A stretch of 5,959 nucleotides of DNA from an uncultured Arcobacter sp. (lineage in GTDB: Bacteria > Campylobacterota > Campylobacteria > Campylobacterales > Arcobacteraceae): contig CAJXWI010000176.1 in NCBI GenBank assembly GCA_913062735.1, positions 1-5,959 on the forward strand, given 5' to 3'. The translations under genes were made by a program, and so were the position numbers. Below the pieces are notes generated by a model that was not told the DNA's origin, searched no databases, and saw only the letters and a program-made list of their open reading frames with translations. Shown here piece after piece: positions 1-5,682 of this stretch (the first letter of the stretch is position 1; the number at the start of each line of letters is the position of its first letter).

Positions 1-1764
1 TCCAACTACTAAATCAATATCTCCAGATTCTAACAATTTTTTAATACGTGTTTTATCTTTTGCAGATGTTCTACCGTCCAGTTTTTCAATACTAAAACCT
101 AAAGGGGAAAGTCGCTCTTTTATACCTACATAATGTTGCGCACATAAAAGTGTCGTAGGACATACAAAAATAGCTTGATTTTTATTTAATAGTGTAGTTA
201 ATAAACCATTCATTGCTACTTCTGTTTTTCCAAAACCGACATCACCTGACAATAACCTATCCATTACTCTACCAGAAGATAAATCTTCAAACATTTCGTT
301 AATTGAACGCGTTTGATCTTTAGTATAATCAAATCCTGCATTTAATTGAAAGTTTTTTATAGCATCATGTGGCGTTGGAATTTTAATTCCATTGATTAGC
401 TCTCTTGCTGCTGCTAGTTTAATAATGTCATTTGCAATTGCAAAAAGTTTATCTCTTACTTTATCTTTTAATTTAGCAAAACTTCCTTTTCCAAGCTTGT
501 CTAAAGTAGCATAAGAACTTCCATCTGCAACATATCTGTCAATTAAATCAATATTCTCAACAGGAATTAATAATATATCTTCACCTGCATATTTAACAAT
601 AACAAAATCTCTTTTAGATCCCATTACTACTACGGGTTTAATACCCGTATATTGTCCTATTCCATGACTTTCATGAACGACAAAATCGCCAACTTTTAGT
701 TCATCTAATACTAGTTTAACCCGTTTTTTTCTTCGCTTTTTCACTTCTTTATTTAAAGAAATAATAACTTCATTATCGCCTAAAATATTAATAATAAAAG
801 GATTAAAGCAATAAGTAATATTCTTATCTTTTAAATCTAAGTCATGGCTTTTTATTTTAGCTTCCGAACTTGAAATTATGGTGATTTTTTTATCACTGTG
901 AAAAGAGATAAATTCTTTTACATTAGCAGCTTCAATATGTTTATAAATATTTGTTTTAGGAATTTTAGGAAGGGTTAAAAATTTATCTTTAGCTATTCTT
1001 TTGGCTTCAAAAATATACGCTTCTTCTAATTCATCTAAAGCCTCGTATGTAACATAAGAGTTTAATTTAGAAGGTAAGTATTCTCCTAAATCATTTAAAT
1101 ACCAAAAACCCAAAGAATGTATATCTTTAATAAAGGCATCATTGTCTACTTTTTGTATTTCTTCATTTAATGCATCTAAGTCAGCTTCATTTAGGGCTAA
1201 AAAAGCAGGATTAATTGAGAAAGAATCTAATTCTTCTTTAAGCGATTTTTGATCTTCTATATCAAAGTACCTAATAGATTCTACTTCGTCATCAAATAAA
1301 GAAACTCTAAAACCCTTACTTACCCCTAAAGGACAGATATCAATAATATCCCCTCTAATAGAAACTTCACCTTCACTTGTAACAATATCTACAAAATAAT
1401 ATCCCCAATTAAAGAGTTTATTTTTCAATTCTTTTATATTAATAGTAGAAGCAAATTCAATGTCAAAAGAATCAAAACATTTTTCTTTTGGCATTGCATA
1501 TGAAGCTGTTCGTAAAGGAACGATAAGTACTTTATTTTGTTTTCTATAAGAATAATATTCTTGTAGTACATTGGTAATAACTTGCAGCTCTTCAGAAAAA
1601 GACAGTAAATCATCCCCATAATTGGCTCTAAAATCTGCTAATACAAAAGGCTGTTTTCCTTTAAATTCCAAAATATCTTTTGCAACTTGAGCTTCTTTGT
1701 CATCGCTAACAATTAAGAGCTCACAGTCGTTTTTATTGGAAAAAAAATGGTATAGATTATTCAC
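1..1764 (-). CDS. mfd: Transcription-repair coupling factor Mfd, N-terminal 588 residues (3' end outside window)
   Basis: Mfd is a DNA translocase that recognises RNA polymerase stalled at a lesion, removes it and recruits UvrA to start nucleotide excision repair. I translated the strand by hand from a GTG at 1764-1762; the frame is open to base 1. Residues about 105-170 match the UvrA-binding region of E. coli Mfd. The equivalents of E. coli R165, R181 and F185 are all present as R137, R153 and F157 (RGDIIDICPLG, then FRVSLFDDE). Residues about 349-450 form the CarD-like RNA polymerase interaction domain (VGDFVVHESHGIGQYTGI). The RecG-like helicase lobe follows: a Q-motif-like TKDQ ending at Q484, Walker A GDVGFGKT at 507-514, and PTTLL (motif Ia). 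The window ends just before the expected TH.LL and DEEQ region, so nothing suggests a broken gene. The part before Walker A is about 120 residues shorter than in E. coli, mostly between the UvrA-binding region and the RNA polymerase domain, which fits the short Mfd of Helicobacter and Campylobacter. The start overlaps the upstream stop (TAGTG). No strong Shine-Dalgarno is visible, so translational coupling is likely. Confidence 0.97.
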   Translation of the reverse strand, partial: MNNLYHFFSNKNDCELLIVSDDKEAQVAKDILEFKGKQPFVLADFRANYGDDLLSFSEELQVITNVLQEYYSYRKQNKVLIVPLRTASYAMPKEKCFDSFDIEFASTINIKELKNKLFNWGYYFVDIVTSEGEVSIRGDIIDICPLGVSKGFRVSLFDDEVESIRYFDIEDQKSLKEELDSFSINPAFLALNEADLDALNEEIQKVDNDAFIKDIHSLGFWYLNDLGEYLPSKLNSYVTYEALDELEEAYIFEAKRIAKDKFLTLPKIPKTNIYKHIEAANVKEFISFHSDKKITIISSSEAKIKSHDLDLKDKNITYCFNPFIINILGDNEVIISLNKEVKKRRKKRVKLVLDELKVGDFVVHESHGIGQYTGIKPVVVMGSKRDFVIVKYAGEDILLIPVENIDLIDRYVADGSSYATLDKLGKGSFAKLKDKVRDKLFAIANDIIKLAAARELINGIKIPTPHDAIKNFQLNAGFDYTKDQTRSINEMFEDLSSGRVMDRLLSGDVGFGKTEVAMNGLLTTLLNKNQAIFVCPTTLLCAQHYVGIKERLSPLGFSIEKLDGRTSAKDKTRIKKLLESGDIDLVVG

Positions 1765-2051
1765 TATTTTTCTACTTCAAATTCTTTTGTGCTTTTATTA
1801 TACGTATAAGAAGGATAAGGTGTTTCATCCAGTAAAAAAACCATTGAACAACTTTGAAATTCACTAAAATCCAAGGCATCTTTAAATGTAGCTAGAATGT
1901 ATGCTTGTGTTTGCATAGCAGTAGTACTTGAGCTACCCCCATAAACATATTCATCTCCTTCAATAACTAAAAAACCTTCTTTTTTTATATAGGCTTCAAA
2001 AATCTCTTTTTTATCTAAATCTTTTACATCTAATAATATTAATACTTCCAT
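1764..2051 (-). CDS. Small unrecognised protein (95 aa) translationally coupled to mfd
   Basis: I do not recognise this family. The ATG at 2051-2049 is chosen because AGGA sits five bases upstream; a start 13 codons earlier (2090) has no such site and would add an unlikely basic N-terminus. The 95-residue product is acidic and soluble, with no signal peptide or membrane segment. The predicted order is strand (MEVLILLDVKD), helix (DKKEIFEAYIKKEG), strand pair (FLVIEGDEYVYGG), a serine/threonine turn (SSSTT), helix (MQTQAYILATFKDAL), then a strand (SCSMVFLLDE) and a tyrosine-rich tail (PYPSYTYNKS). This resembles a ferredoxin-like beta-alpha-beta-beta-alpha-beta fold, but that is inference from pattern only. 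The last base of its TAG stop is the first base of the mfd GTG start, so both proteins are probably made from one message. Coupling could mean a role connected to Mfd or repair, or may be simple gene packing. No catalytic motif is evident. Confidence 0.8.
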   Translation of the reverse strand: MEVLILLDVKDLDKKEIFEAYIKKEGFLVIEGDEYVYGGSSSTTAMQTQAYILATFKDALDFSEFQSCSMVFLLDETPYPSYTYNKSTKEFEVEK

Positions 2052-2056
2052 TCTTA

Positions 2057-2060
2057 TCCT
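2057..2060 (-). promoter_or_regulatory. Ribosome binding site AGGA that fixes the start of the 95-aa gene
   Basis: On the minus strand AGGA is followed by TAAGA and then ATG at 2051. The same AGGATAAGA wording precedes the acyltransferase start at 3952. This supports the 95-residue start over the upstream ATG at 2090. Confidence 0.7.
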
Positions 2061-2153
2061 AAGTTTACATGTATATGCTCTTAAAAGCATTCTTGTCTTA
2101 AAACATATTGTAGTTAAAAAACGTTTAATATGGGGTTTAAAGAGCTTTAATAA

Positions 2154-2783
2154 TTACTCTTCACAAAGCTCAATTCCTATTTTTAAAAAGCCTGAAAAAA
2201 CGGCGTTATCAAATTTAAGAGATTTATGAACTTTTGTTTTCATTTTCTTTAAATGTTTTGTGTATTTTTGATAAAACTCAAAACTTGGTTTTGGTTTATA
2301 CTCTACGTCTTCTAATTCAAAATACTTAATGATCATTTTTGTTGTTGTTGGTTTAATAAAAAACTGCGTTTGTCTATTAATACTATACGGTACTATACTA
2401 ATAATGGTCCATTTAGCTAAGTTATATTGAGCTAGGAATTCTACTAAGCCTTCAAAACCCACTTTTTGATTGCCATATAAAAGCTCATATATTTCAATAC
2501 TTAGCATGTCTTTTTCATAAGAAGTAAGCGTGGATAGGGCATCTTTTAATTTTAATTTATCAAAAAGTGAAACCATTACTGATTTTTGTACTGTTTTAAA
2601 AAAAGCCTCAACAATTAAATTTGGGTTTGAAAAGTTCTCTTTTTTAAGTGCTTCTTTTGCAAACTCTTCTAATTTTTCAGGCTTAAACTTTTTCATTGTA
2701 GGAAAAAAATGTTCATCCTTAAACCCTTTTGGATAACAAGATAAAAACACTGCTTCTAAATCTTTTAGTTTTTCTAGCTTCAT
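2154..2783 (-). CDS. Unrecognised soluble protein, 209 aa
   Basis: I cannot name this protein. It is lysine-rich and mostly helical, without signal peptide or membrane segment, so a cytoplasmic location is likely. Residues 1-120 look like amphipathic helices (LEEFAKEALKKE; IVEAFFKTVQKSVMVSLFDKL). Residues 122-175 look like the conserved core: KWTIISIVPY (124-133), FFIKPTTTK (141-149), and the proline/aromatic stretch YKPKPSFEFYQKY (162-174). A basic helix, 175-190, and SGFLKIGIELCEE at the end follow. The core gives me a weak impression of a widespread uncharacterised bacterial family in which W-P, F-KP--T and YRPEPN--Y blocks recur in this order; I cannot confirm this and no function follows from it. 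The start ATG has GAGA upstream. A TATAAT box lies about 25 bases before the start, so the gene probably has its own promoter, 69 bases after the Cys-rich gene. A 102-base gap separates it from the next gene. Confidence 0.85.
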   Translation of the reverse strand: MKLEKLKDLEAVFLSCYPKGFKDEHFFPTMKKFKPEKLEEFAKEALKKENFSNPNLIVEAFFKTVQKSVMVSLFDKLKLKDALSTLTSYEKDMLSIEIYELLYGNQKVGFEGLVEFLAQYNLAKWTIISIVPYSINRQTQFFIKPTTTKMIIKYFELEDVEYKPKPSFEFYQKYTKHLKKMKTKVHKSLKFDNAVFSGFLKIGIELCEE

Positions 2784-2807
2784 TAATTCTCTTTTCTTTA
2801 CTGTTTC

Positions 2808-2813
2808 ATTATA
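2808..2813 (-). promoter_or_regulatory. Candidate -10 box (TATAAT) for the 209-aa gene
   Basis: A perfect TATAAT on the minus strand ends 24 bases upstream of the ATG at 2783, giving a predicted leader of about 17-20 bases. No recognisable -35 hexamer lies 16-18 bases further up (GAATAC). This is common for sigma70 promoters in Campylobacterota, where the -35 element is poorly conserved. In such AT-rich DNA a chance match is possible. Confidence 0.45.
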
Positions 2814-2852
2814 CTAAGTAACAATAAGCCGTATTCATTCTTGTTGTATCAA

Positions 2853-3098
2853 TTATTTACAACAACCACTTCCACAGCATTTAAGTGTTTTATCTAAAGG
2901 TTTTTCAAAGATAATATTAAAGATATCAAAAAATTTTAGAATCTGGAATGAATGTTTTGAACAAAATTCATCATTCATTTTATCTTTTAATTTTAGGGCA
3001 AAATCAGCAGCACTTGCTTCCTCTTCAAATTCATTAGAGACTTTTAAATCACTATTCTTAAAACAAGAACATTGATTTTTTACTATGACTTTATACAT
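2853..3098 (-). CDS. Small cysteine-rich protein, 81 aa, C-terminal CCGSGCCK
   Basis: Not a family I can name. Seven of 81 residues are cysteine: a CxC pair (C10, C12), C46 close to H49, and a terminal cluster C74-C75-G-S-G-C79-C80-K81. The body reads as strand (YKVIVKN), strand (LKVSNEFEE), helix (ASAADFALKLKDKMNDEF) and strands (FQILKFFDIFNIIFEK), a small alpha/beta domain with a flexible Cys tail. There is no signal peptide, so it is probably cytoplasmic, where clustered cysteines suggest metal or Fe-S binding or a thiol role; this is inference. Its ATG comes six bases after the stop of the DUF445 gene, with TATCCT between and no Shine-Dalgarno of its own, so it is probably translated by coupling to that gene and shares its promoter. 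The alternative is a metal-chaperone-like or stress-related protein, but no known motif such as MxCxxC is present. Confidence 0.85.
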   Translation of the reverse strand: MYKVIVKNQCSCFKNSDLKVSNEFEEEASAADFALKLKDKMNDEFCSKHSFQILKFFDIFNIIFEKPLDKTLKCCGSGCCK

Positions 3099-3104
3099 AG
3101 GATA

Positions 3105-3812
3105 CTATTGAATTAAAGTAGCAATAAGTCCTATTAATCCACCAAAAACGGCACCCCAAACAACTAACCATCCTAAGTGTTCTTTTATCATTTTTTGAAT
3201 GATTGTTTTTACCATTTTAGGACTTAACTCTTCTAAGCGTTTATTTACTATATTTGAAACTTTTTCATAAATATCATCACTCATATCTTTTGTAGATATA
3301 CTCGCACTTAAAGCATTTTGAAAAGATTCTTCTTTAGATATCTCAATTATTGATGTTTTAAGTTTTTCAATAAAAGGCTCTTTTAAAGGATCTAATGCAG
3401 CTTCTCCCCCTAACATCTGTAACATACCCCCAAAAGAGGACTCTACTACGGCTTGTTTTAAAGAAACAAAAGCAGGACTTAAATCAGTATTTTGAATGAT
3501 CCCTTCTAAATTGAATTCTTCTTTTTTTTCATTCATTTCATCTTCAAAAAAACGTTTTAAATTCTCTTTAGTAAAAAATTCATTCATCATTAAAGAGTGA
3601 ATACCTGTTTTAAACTCTTCAAATCTACTCTCAACTACACCTGAACCATATAATAAGGGTACTTTTTCAAATAACATATGTATCGCAAGGGCATTCGTAA
3701 TAGCGCCTGAAAAAGCAAAGAGTCCTACCATATAAACAATATTATTATCTAAAAATAATCCAAGAAGTATTAATGCAAAAGCGAAACTATTGGCTACAAA
3801 TGATTTATTCAT
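3105..3812 (-). CDS. DUF445 family membrane protein, 235 aa
   Basis: This is a DUF445 (YheB-like) protein, a family of inner-membrane proteins of unknown function. The identifying block is GAITNALAIHMLFEKVPLLYG followed by SGVVESRFEEFK (residues about 36-68), close to the family signature of a G..TN..AI.MLF core, then a proline and GSGV. Hydrophobic segments lie at about 7-22, 25-47 and 213-233. The long hydrophilic, mostly helical middle (about 60-210) includes a repeated KLKTSIIEI / SNIVNKRLEEL type of amphipathic helix. The protein would thus be anchored at both ends with a helical domain on one side of the membrane. The start has AAGGA six bases upstream (3823-3819). It is the first gene of a minus-strand run and is divergent from the acyltransferase gene. 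The cysteine-rich gene follows after six bases. The family assignment is from motif recognition; the biochemical role is unknown. Confidence 0.88.
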   Translation of the reverse strand: MNKSFVANSFAFALILLGLFLDNNIVYMVGLFAFSGAITNALAIHMLFEKVPLLYGSGVVESRFEEFKTGIHSLMMNEFFTKENLKRFFEDEMNEKKEEFNLEGIIQNTDLSPAFVSLKQAVVESSFGGMLQMLGGEAALDPLKEPFIEKLKTSIIEISKEESFQNALSASISTKDMSDDIYEKVSNIVNKRLEELSPKMVKTIIQKMIKEHLGWLVVWGAVFGGLIGLIATLIQ

Positions 3813-3818
3813 ACACTG

Positions 3819-3823
3819 TCCTT
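3819..3823 (-). promoter_or_regulatory. Ribosome binding site AAGGA of the DUF445 gene
   Basis: AAGGA on the minus strand is spaced six bases (CAGTGT) from the ATG at 3812-3810. It lies two bases downstream of the 16-bp palindrome, so a hairpin formed there could affect access to it. Confidence 0.7.
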
Positions 3824-3825
3824 TA

Positions 3826-3841
3826 TAACTCTTAAGAGTTA
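3826..3841. repeat. 16-bp perfect palindrome between promoter and start of the DUF445 gene
   Basis: TAACTCTTAAGAGTTA equals its own reverse complement. It lies in the divergent region, just downstream of the predicted DUF445 transcription start (about 3849) and just upstream of its Shine-Dalgarno. It could be an operator for a dimeric regulator, or a six-bp stem with a TTAA loop in the leader mRNA. There is no following U-run, so it is not a terminator. Which role applies, if any, cannot be decided from the sequence. Confidence 0.5.
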
Positions 3842-3855
3842 AAATAATTATGGCG

Positions 3856-3864
3856 ATTTTATCA
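3856..3864 (-). promoter_or_regulatory. Candidate extended -10 promoter (TGATAAAAT) for the DUF445 operon
   Basis: The minus strand reads TATGATAAAAT, an extended -10 (TG, one base, TAAAAT; five of six matches to TATAAT). The predicted start of transcription is near 3849, giving a leader of about 37 bases that contains the palindrome and the ribosome binding site. No convincing -35 is seen at the normal distance. Confidence 0.5.
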
Positions 3865-3928
3865 TAAATTAAATCACAAGAACGTTAGAACAAGAAAAAG
3901 AAGTAACTTATTTGTAACCATCTAAGGG

Positions 3929-3934
3929 TAGAAT
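3929..3934 (+). promoter_or_regulatory. Weak candidate -10 box (TAGAAT) for the acyltransferase gene
   Basis: TAGAAT matches five of six bases of TATAAT and lies 17 bases before the ATG at 3952. This would leave a leader of only about 10-12 bases, which barely covers the ribosome binding site. TTGTAA at 3912-3917 looks like a -35 but is only 11 bases away, too close. The call is tentative. Confidence 0.25.
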
Positions 3935-3940
3935 TCTTGA

Positions 3941-3945
3941 AAGGA
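3941..3945 (+). promoter_or_regulatory. Ribosome binding site AAGGA of the acyltransferase gene
   Basis: AAGGA is followed by a six-base spacer (TAAGAT) and the ATG at 3952, an optimal arrangement that fixes this start. Confidence 0.75.
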
Positions 3946-3951
3946 TAAGAT

Positions 3952-5658
3952 ATGATTGACCTAGAATATGAAATTAAAAAGAAGTTCCCAAAACTTGATA
4001 TTGAATCTTCTTTTATTAAAAAATCACTTATTAACGTTGCTAAAAAATTAATCCATGAAGATTACATTAATGAATTTTTATTAGAAAATGCCCACTTAAA
4101 AGGTTTGGAGTTTGTTGATGCCGTATTAGACGATTTTGATTTTGATTATGTAGTATCATCAAATGACTTACAAAATATACCAAGTACTGGAAAGCTAGTA
4201 ATCATTGCTAATCATCCTTTAGGTGGTTTGGATGCCTTGTGTTTGTTAAAACTCGTATCTTCAATTAGGAAAGATGTAAAGATTGTTGCTAATGACTTTC
4301 TTGCAGGTATTGAAGCACTTTCTTCTTTATTTATTCCTATTAATAATTACAAAAACAGACAAAGTAAAAAATCCATTCAAGAAATATATGCTGCTTTAAA
4401 CAATGAAGAAGTTATTATTGTTTTTCCAGCAGGAGAAGTAAGCCGCGCTAGTGCAAAAGGAATTCAAGATCCTTCTTGGTCAAAAGGATTTTTAAACTTT
4501 GCCAGACATTCTAATGCCCCTATTTTACCAATATTTTTAGATGGTAAAAACTCTAAAGTTTTTTATACTATGAGTATTATTAATAAAAGTCTTTCCACTT
4601 TATTATTGTCAAATGAAATGTTCAAAAACAAATCAAAAAACATTGATATTAAAATCGGACAAATTATTCCAAATGAGAATATTAGCCCAAAAGGATTAAG
4701 TCCTAAATACTTAATTTCTTTATATAAAAAACACCTTTATGCTCTTAAAAAAGGAAAGAGATCTTATTTTATTACACAAAAAGCCATTGCACATCCCCAA
4801 AAAAGAAAGGCCCTTTTACATGAATTAAAATCAGCACAACTTCTTGGAGAAACAGGCGATGGAAAAAAGATATATCTATACGATTATATTCATGACAGCG
4901 TTGTATTAAAGGAGCTTGGGCGATTAAGAGAGCTTACGTTTAGAAAAGTAGGAGAAGGTATTAATAAAAAAAGTGATACAGATAAATATGACATTTATTA
5001 CCAACACATCATTTTATGGGATCAAGAAGAATTAGAAATAGTTGGTTCGTATAGAATTGGAAATGGTAATTTTATTTATAAAAACATTGGAACAGATGGT
5101 TTTTATTCCAATACTTTATTTAAATATAAAAAAGAAATGCTTCCTTATTTAGAAGATTCAATTGAATTAGGAAGAAGTTTTGTTCAGCCTAAATATTGGG
5201 GAACACGAGCCTTAGATTATCTTTGGTATGGTATTGGCTCGTACTTATATGCCAATCCACAAATCAAATATATGTATGGTCCAGTTAGTATCTCAAATTC
5301 TTATCCAGGCATTGCAAAAGATATGATTATTTTTTACTATACACACTATTTTAAAGCCCAAGAGCAACTAGTAGAGTCTAAACTTAGTTATCAATATGGA
5401 AATGACATTTCTTATTTTAAAGATCTTTTTGTTTTAAATGATAGAAAAGCAGATTTTAAAATTTTGAAATCTTCTTTAAGCACTATTGGAGTAAGTATTC
5501 CAACTTTGTATAAGCAATATGGAGATTTATGTATAGAAGAGGGAGTGAGTTTTCATGGCTTTAATATTGATGAAAACTTTTCAGATTGTATTGATGGCTT
5601 TATTTTAGTAGAAATTGAAAAAATCAAAGAATCCCAAAGAAAAAGATATATTAAGTAA
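3952..5658 (+). CDS. olsF: Bifunctional acyltransferase (PlsC-like + GNAT), probable ornithine-lipid synthase OlsF
   Basis: The protein (568 aa) fuses two acyltransferase domains. The N-terminal half (about 60-250) is PlsC/OlsA-like: NHPLGGLD at 87-94 carries the catalytic His88 and Asp94, FPAGEVSR at 158-165 matches the glycerolipid acyltransferase FPEG motif, and APILPIFLDGKNS at 189-201 matches the last motif. The C-terminal half (about 285-545) is an OlsB-like GNAT domain: GRLRELTFRKVGEG (323-336), DKYDIYYQHIILWD (344-357), VGSYRIG (364-370), ELGRSFVQPKYWG (405-417) and GPVSISNSYP (443-452). In the OlsF family the C-terminal domain N-acylates ornithine with a 3-hydroxyacyl chain and the N-terminal domain adds a second acyl chain to that hydroxyl, giving ornithine lipid at the cytoplasmic membrane. 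The combination, order and length fit OlsF; the amino-acid substrate (ornithine, or possibly glycine or lysine) cannot be read from sequence. Automated annotation often calls such proteins putative hemolysin (COG3176). The gene stands alone, divergent from the DUF445 operon and convergent with the antiporter gene. Confidence 0.8.
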   Translation: MIDLEYEIKKKFPKLDIESSFIKKSLINVAKKLIHEDYINEFLLENAHLKGLEFVDAVLDDFDFDYVVSSNDLQNIPSTGKLVIIANHPLGGLDALCLLKLVSSIRKDVKIVANDFLAGIEALSSLFIPINNYKNRQSKKSIQEIYAALNNEEVIIVFPAGEVSRASAKGIQDPSWSKGFLNFARHSNAPILPIFLDGKNSKVFYTMSIINKSLSTLLLSNEMFKNKSKNIDIKIGQIIPNENISPKGLSPKYLISLYKKHLYALKKGKRSYFITQKAIAHPQKRKALLHELKSAQLLGETGDGKKIYLYDYIHDSVVLKELGRLRELTFRKVGEGINKKSDTDKYDIYYQHIILWDQEELEIVGSYRIGNGNFIYKNIGTDGFYSNTLFKYKKEMLPYLEDSIELGRSFVQPKYWGTRALDYLWYGIGSYLYANPQIKYMYGPVSISNSYPGIAKDMIIFYYTHYFKAQEQLVESKLSYQYGNDISYFKDLFVLNDRKADFKILKSSLSTIGVSIPTLYKQYGDLCIEEGVSFHGFNIDENFSDCIDGFILVEIEKIKESQRKRYIK

Positions 5659-5682
5659 AATATAGAAAAATCTATATTTTAC
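5655..5682. terminator. Probable bidirectional terminator: 12-bp perfect stem, AAAA loop, holding both stop codons
   Basis: GTAAAATATAGA (5655-5666) and TCTATATTTTAC (5671-5682) are exact reverse complements around a four-base loop. The hairpin lies between the convergent acyltransferase and antiporter genes. The acyltransferase TAA (5656-5658) is in the left arm and the antiporter TAG (5674-5672) in the right arm. The stem is AT-rich, with T-runs inside the descending arm rather than after it, and AAAATTTTG follows on the plus strand, so it is not a textbook GC-rich intrinsic terminator. Position and perfection still make termination in both directions the best reading. Confidence 0.6.

Noticed and set aside
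1434..1619. 61-codon open frame on the minus strand
   Set aside because: It overlaps mfd in another frame on the same strand; the mfd frame is securely identified by family motifs on both sides.
1..1764. Truncated or decayed mfd
   Set aside because: The reading frame is intact over 588 codons with all expected motifs; it stops only because the window ends.
2052..2090. Upstream ATG extending the 95-residue protein by 13 residues
   Set aside because: No Shine-Dalgarno in front of 2090, whereas AGGA stands five bases before the ATG at 2051; the extension (MLLRAYTCKLRIR) is unlike the acidic protein body.
2137..2150. Inverted repeat TTAAAG/CTTTAA after the 209-residue gene as a terminator
   Set aside because: The arms are six bases with a two-base spacer, too tight for a hairpin loop, and no U-run follows directly.
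2530..2736. 68-codon open frame on the plus strand
   Set aside because: Antisense shadow of the 209-residue gene, with no ribosome binding site and composition typical of reversed AT-rich coding sequence.
3912..3934. TTGTAA plus TAGAAT as a full sigma70 promoter for the acyltransferase gene
   Set aside because: The spacing is only 11 bases, so the two hexamers cannot serve as a -35/-10 pair; only the -10 was kept, at low confidence.
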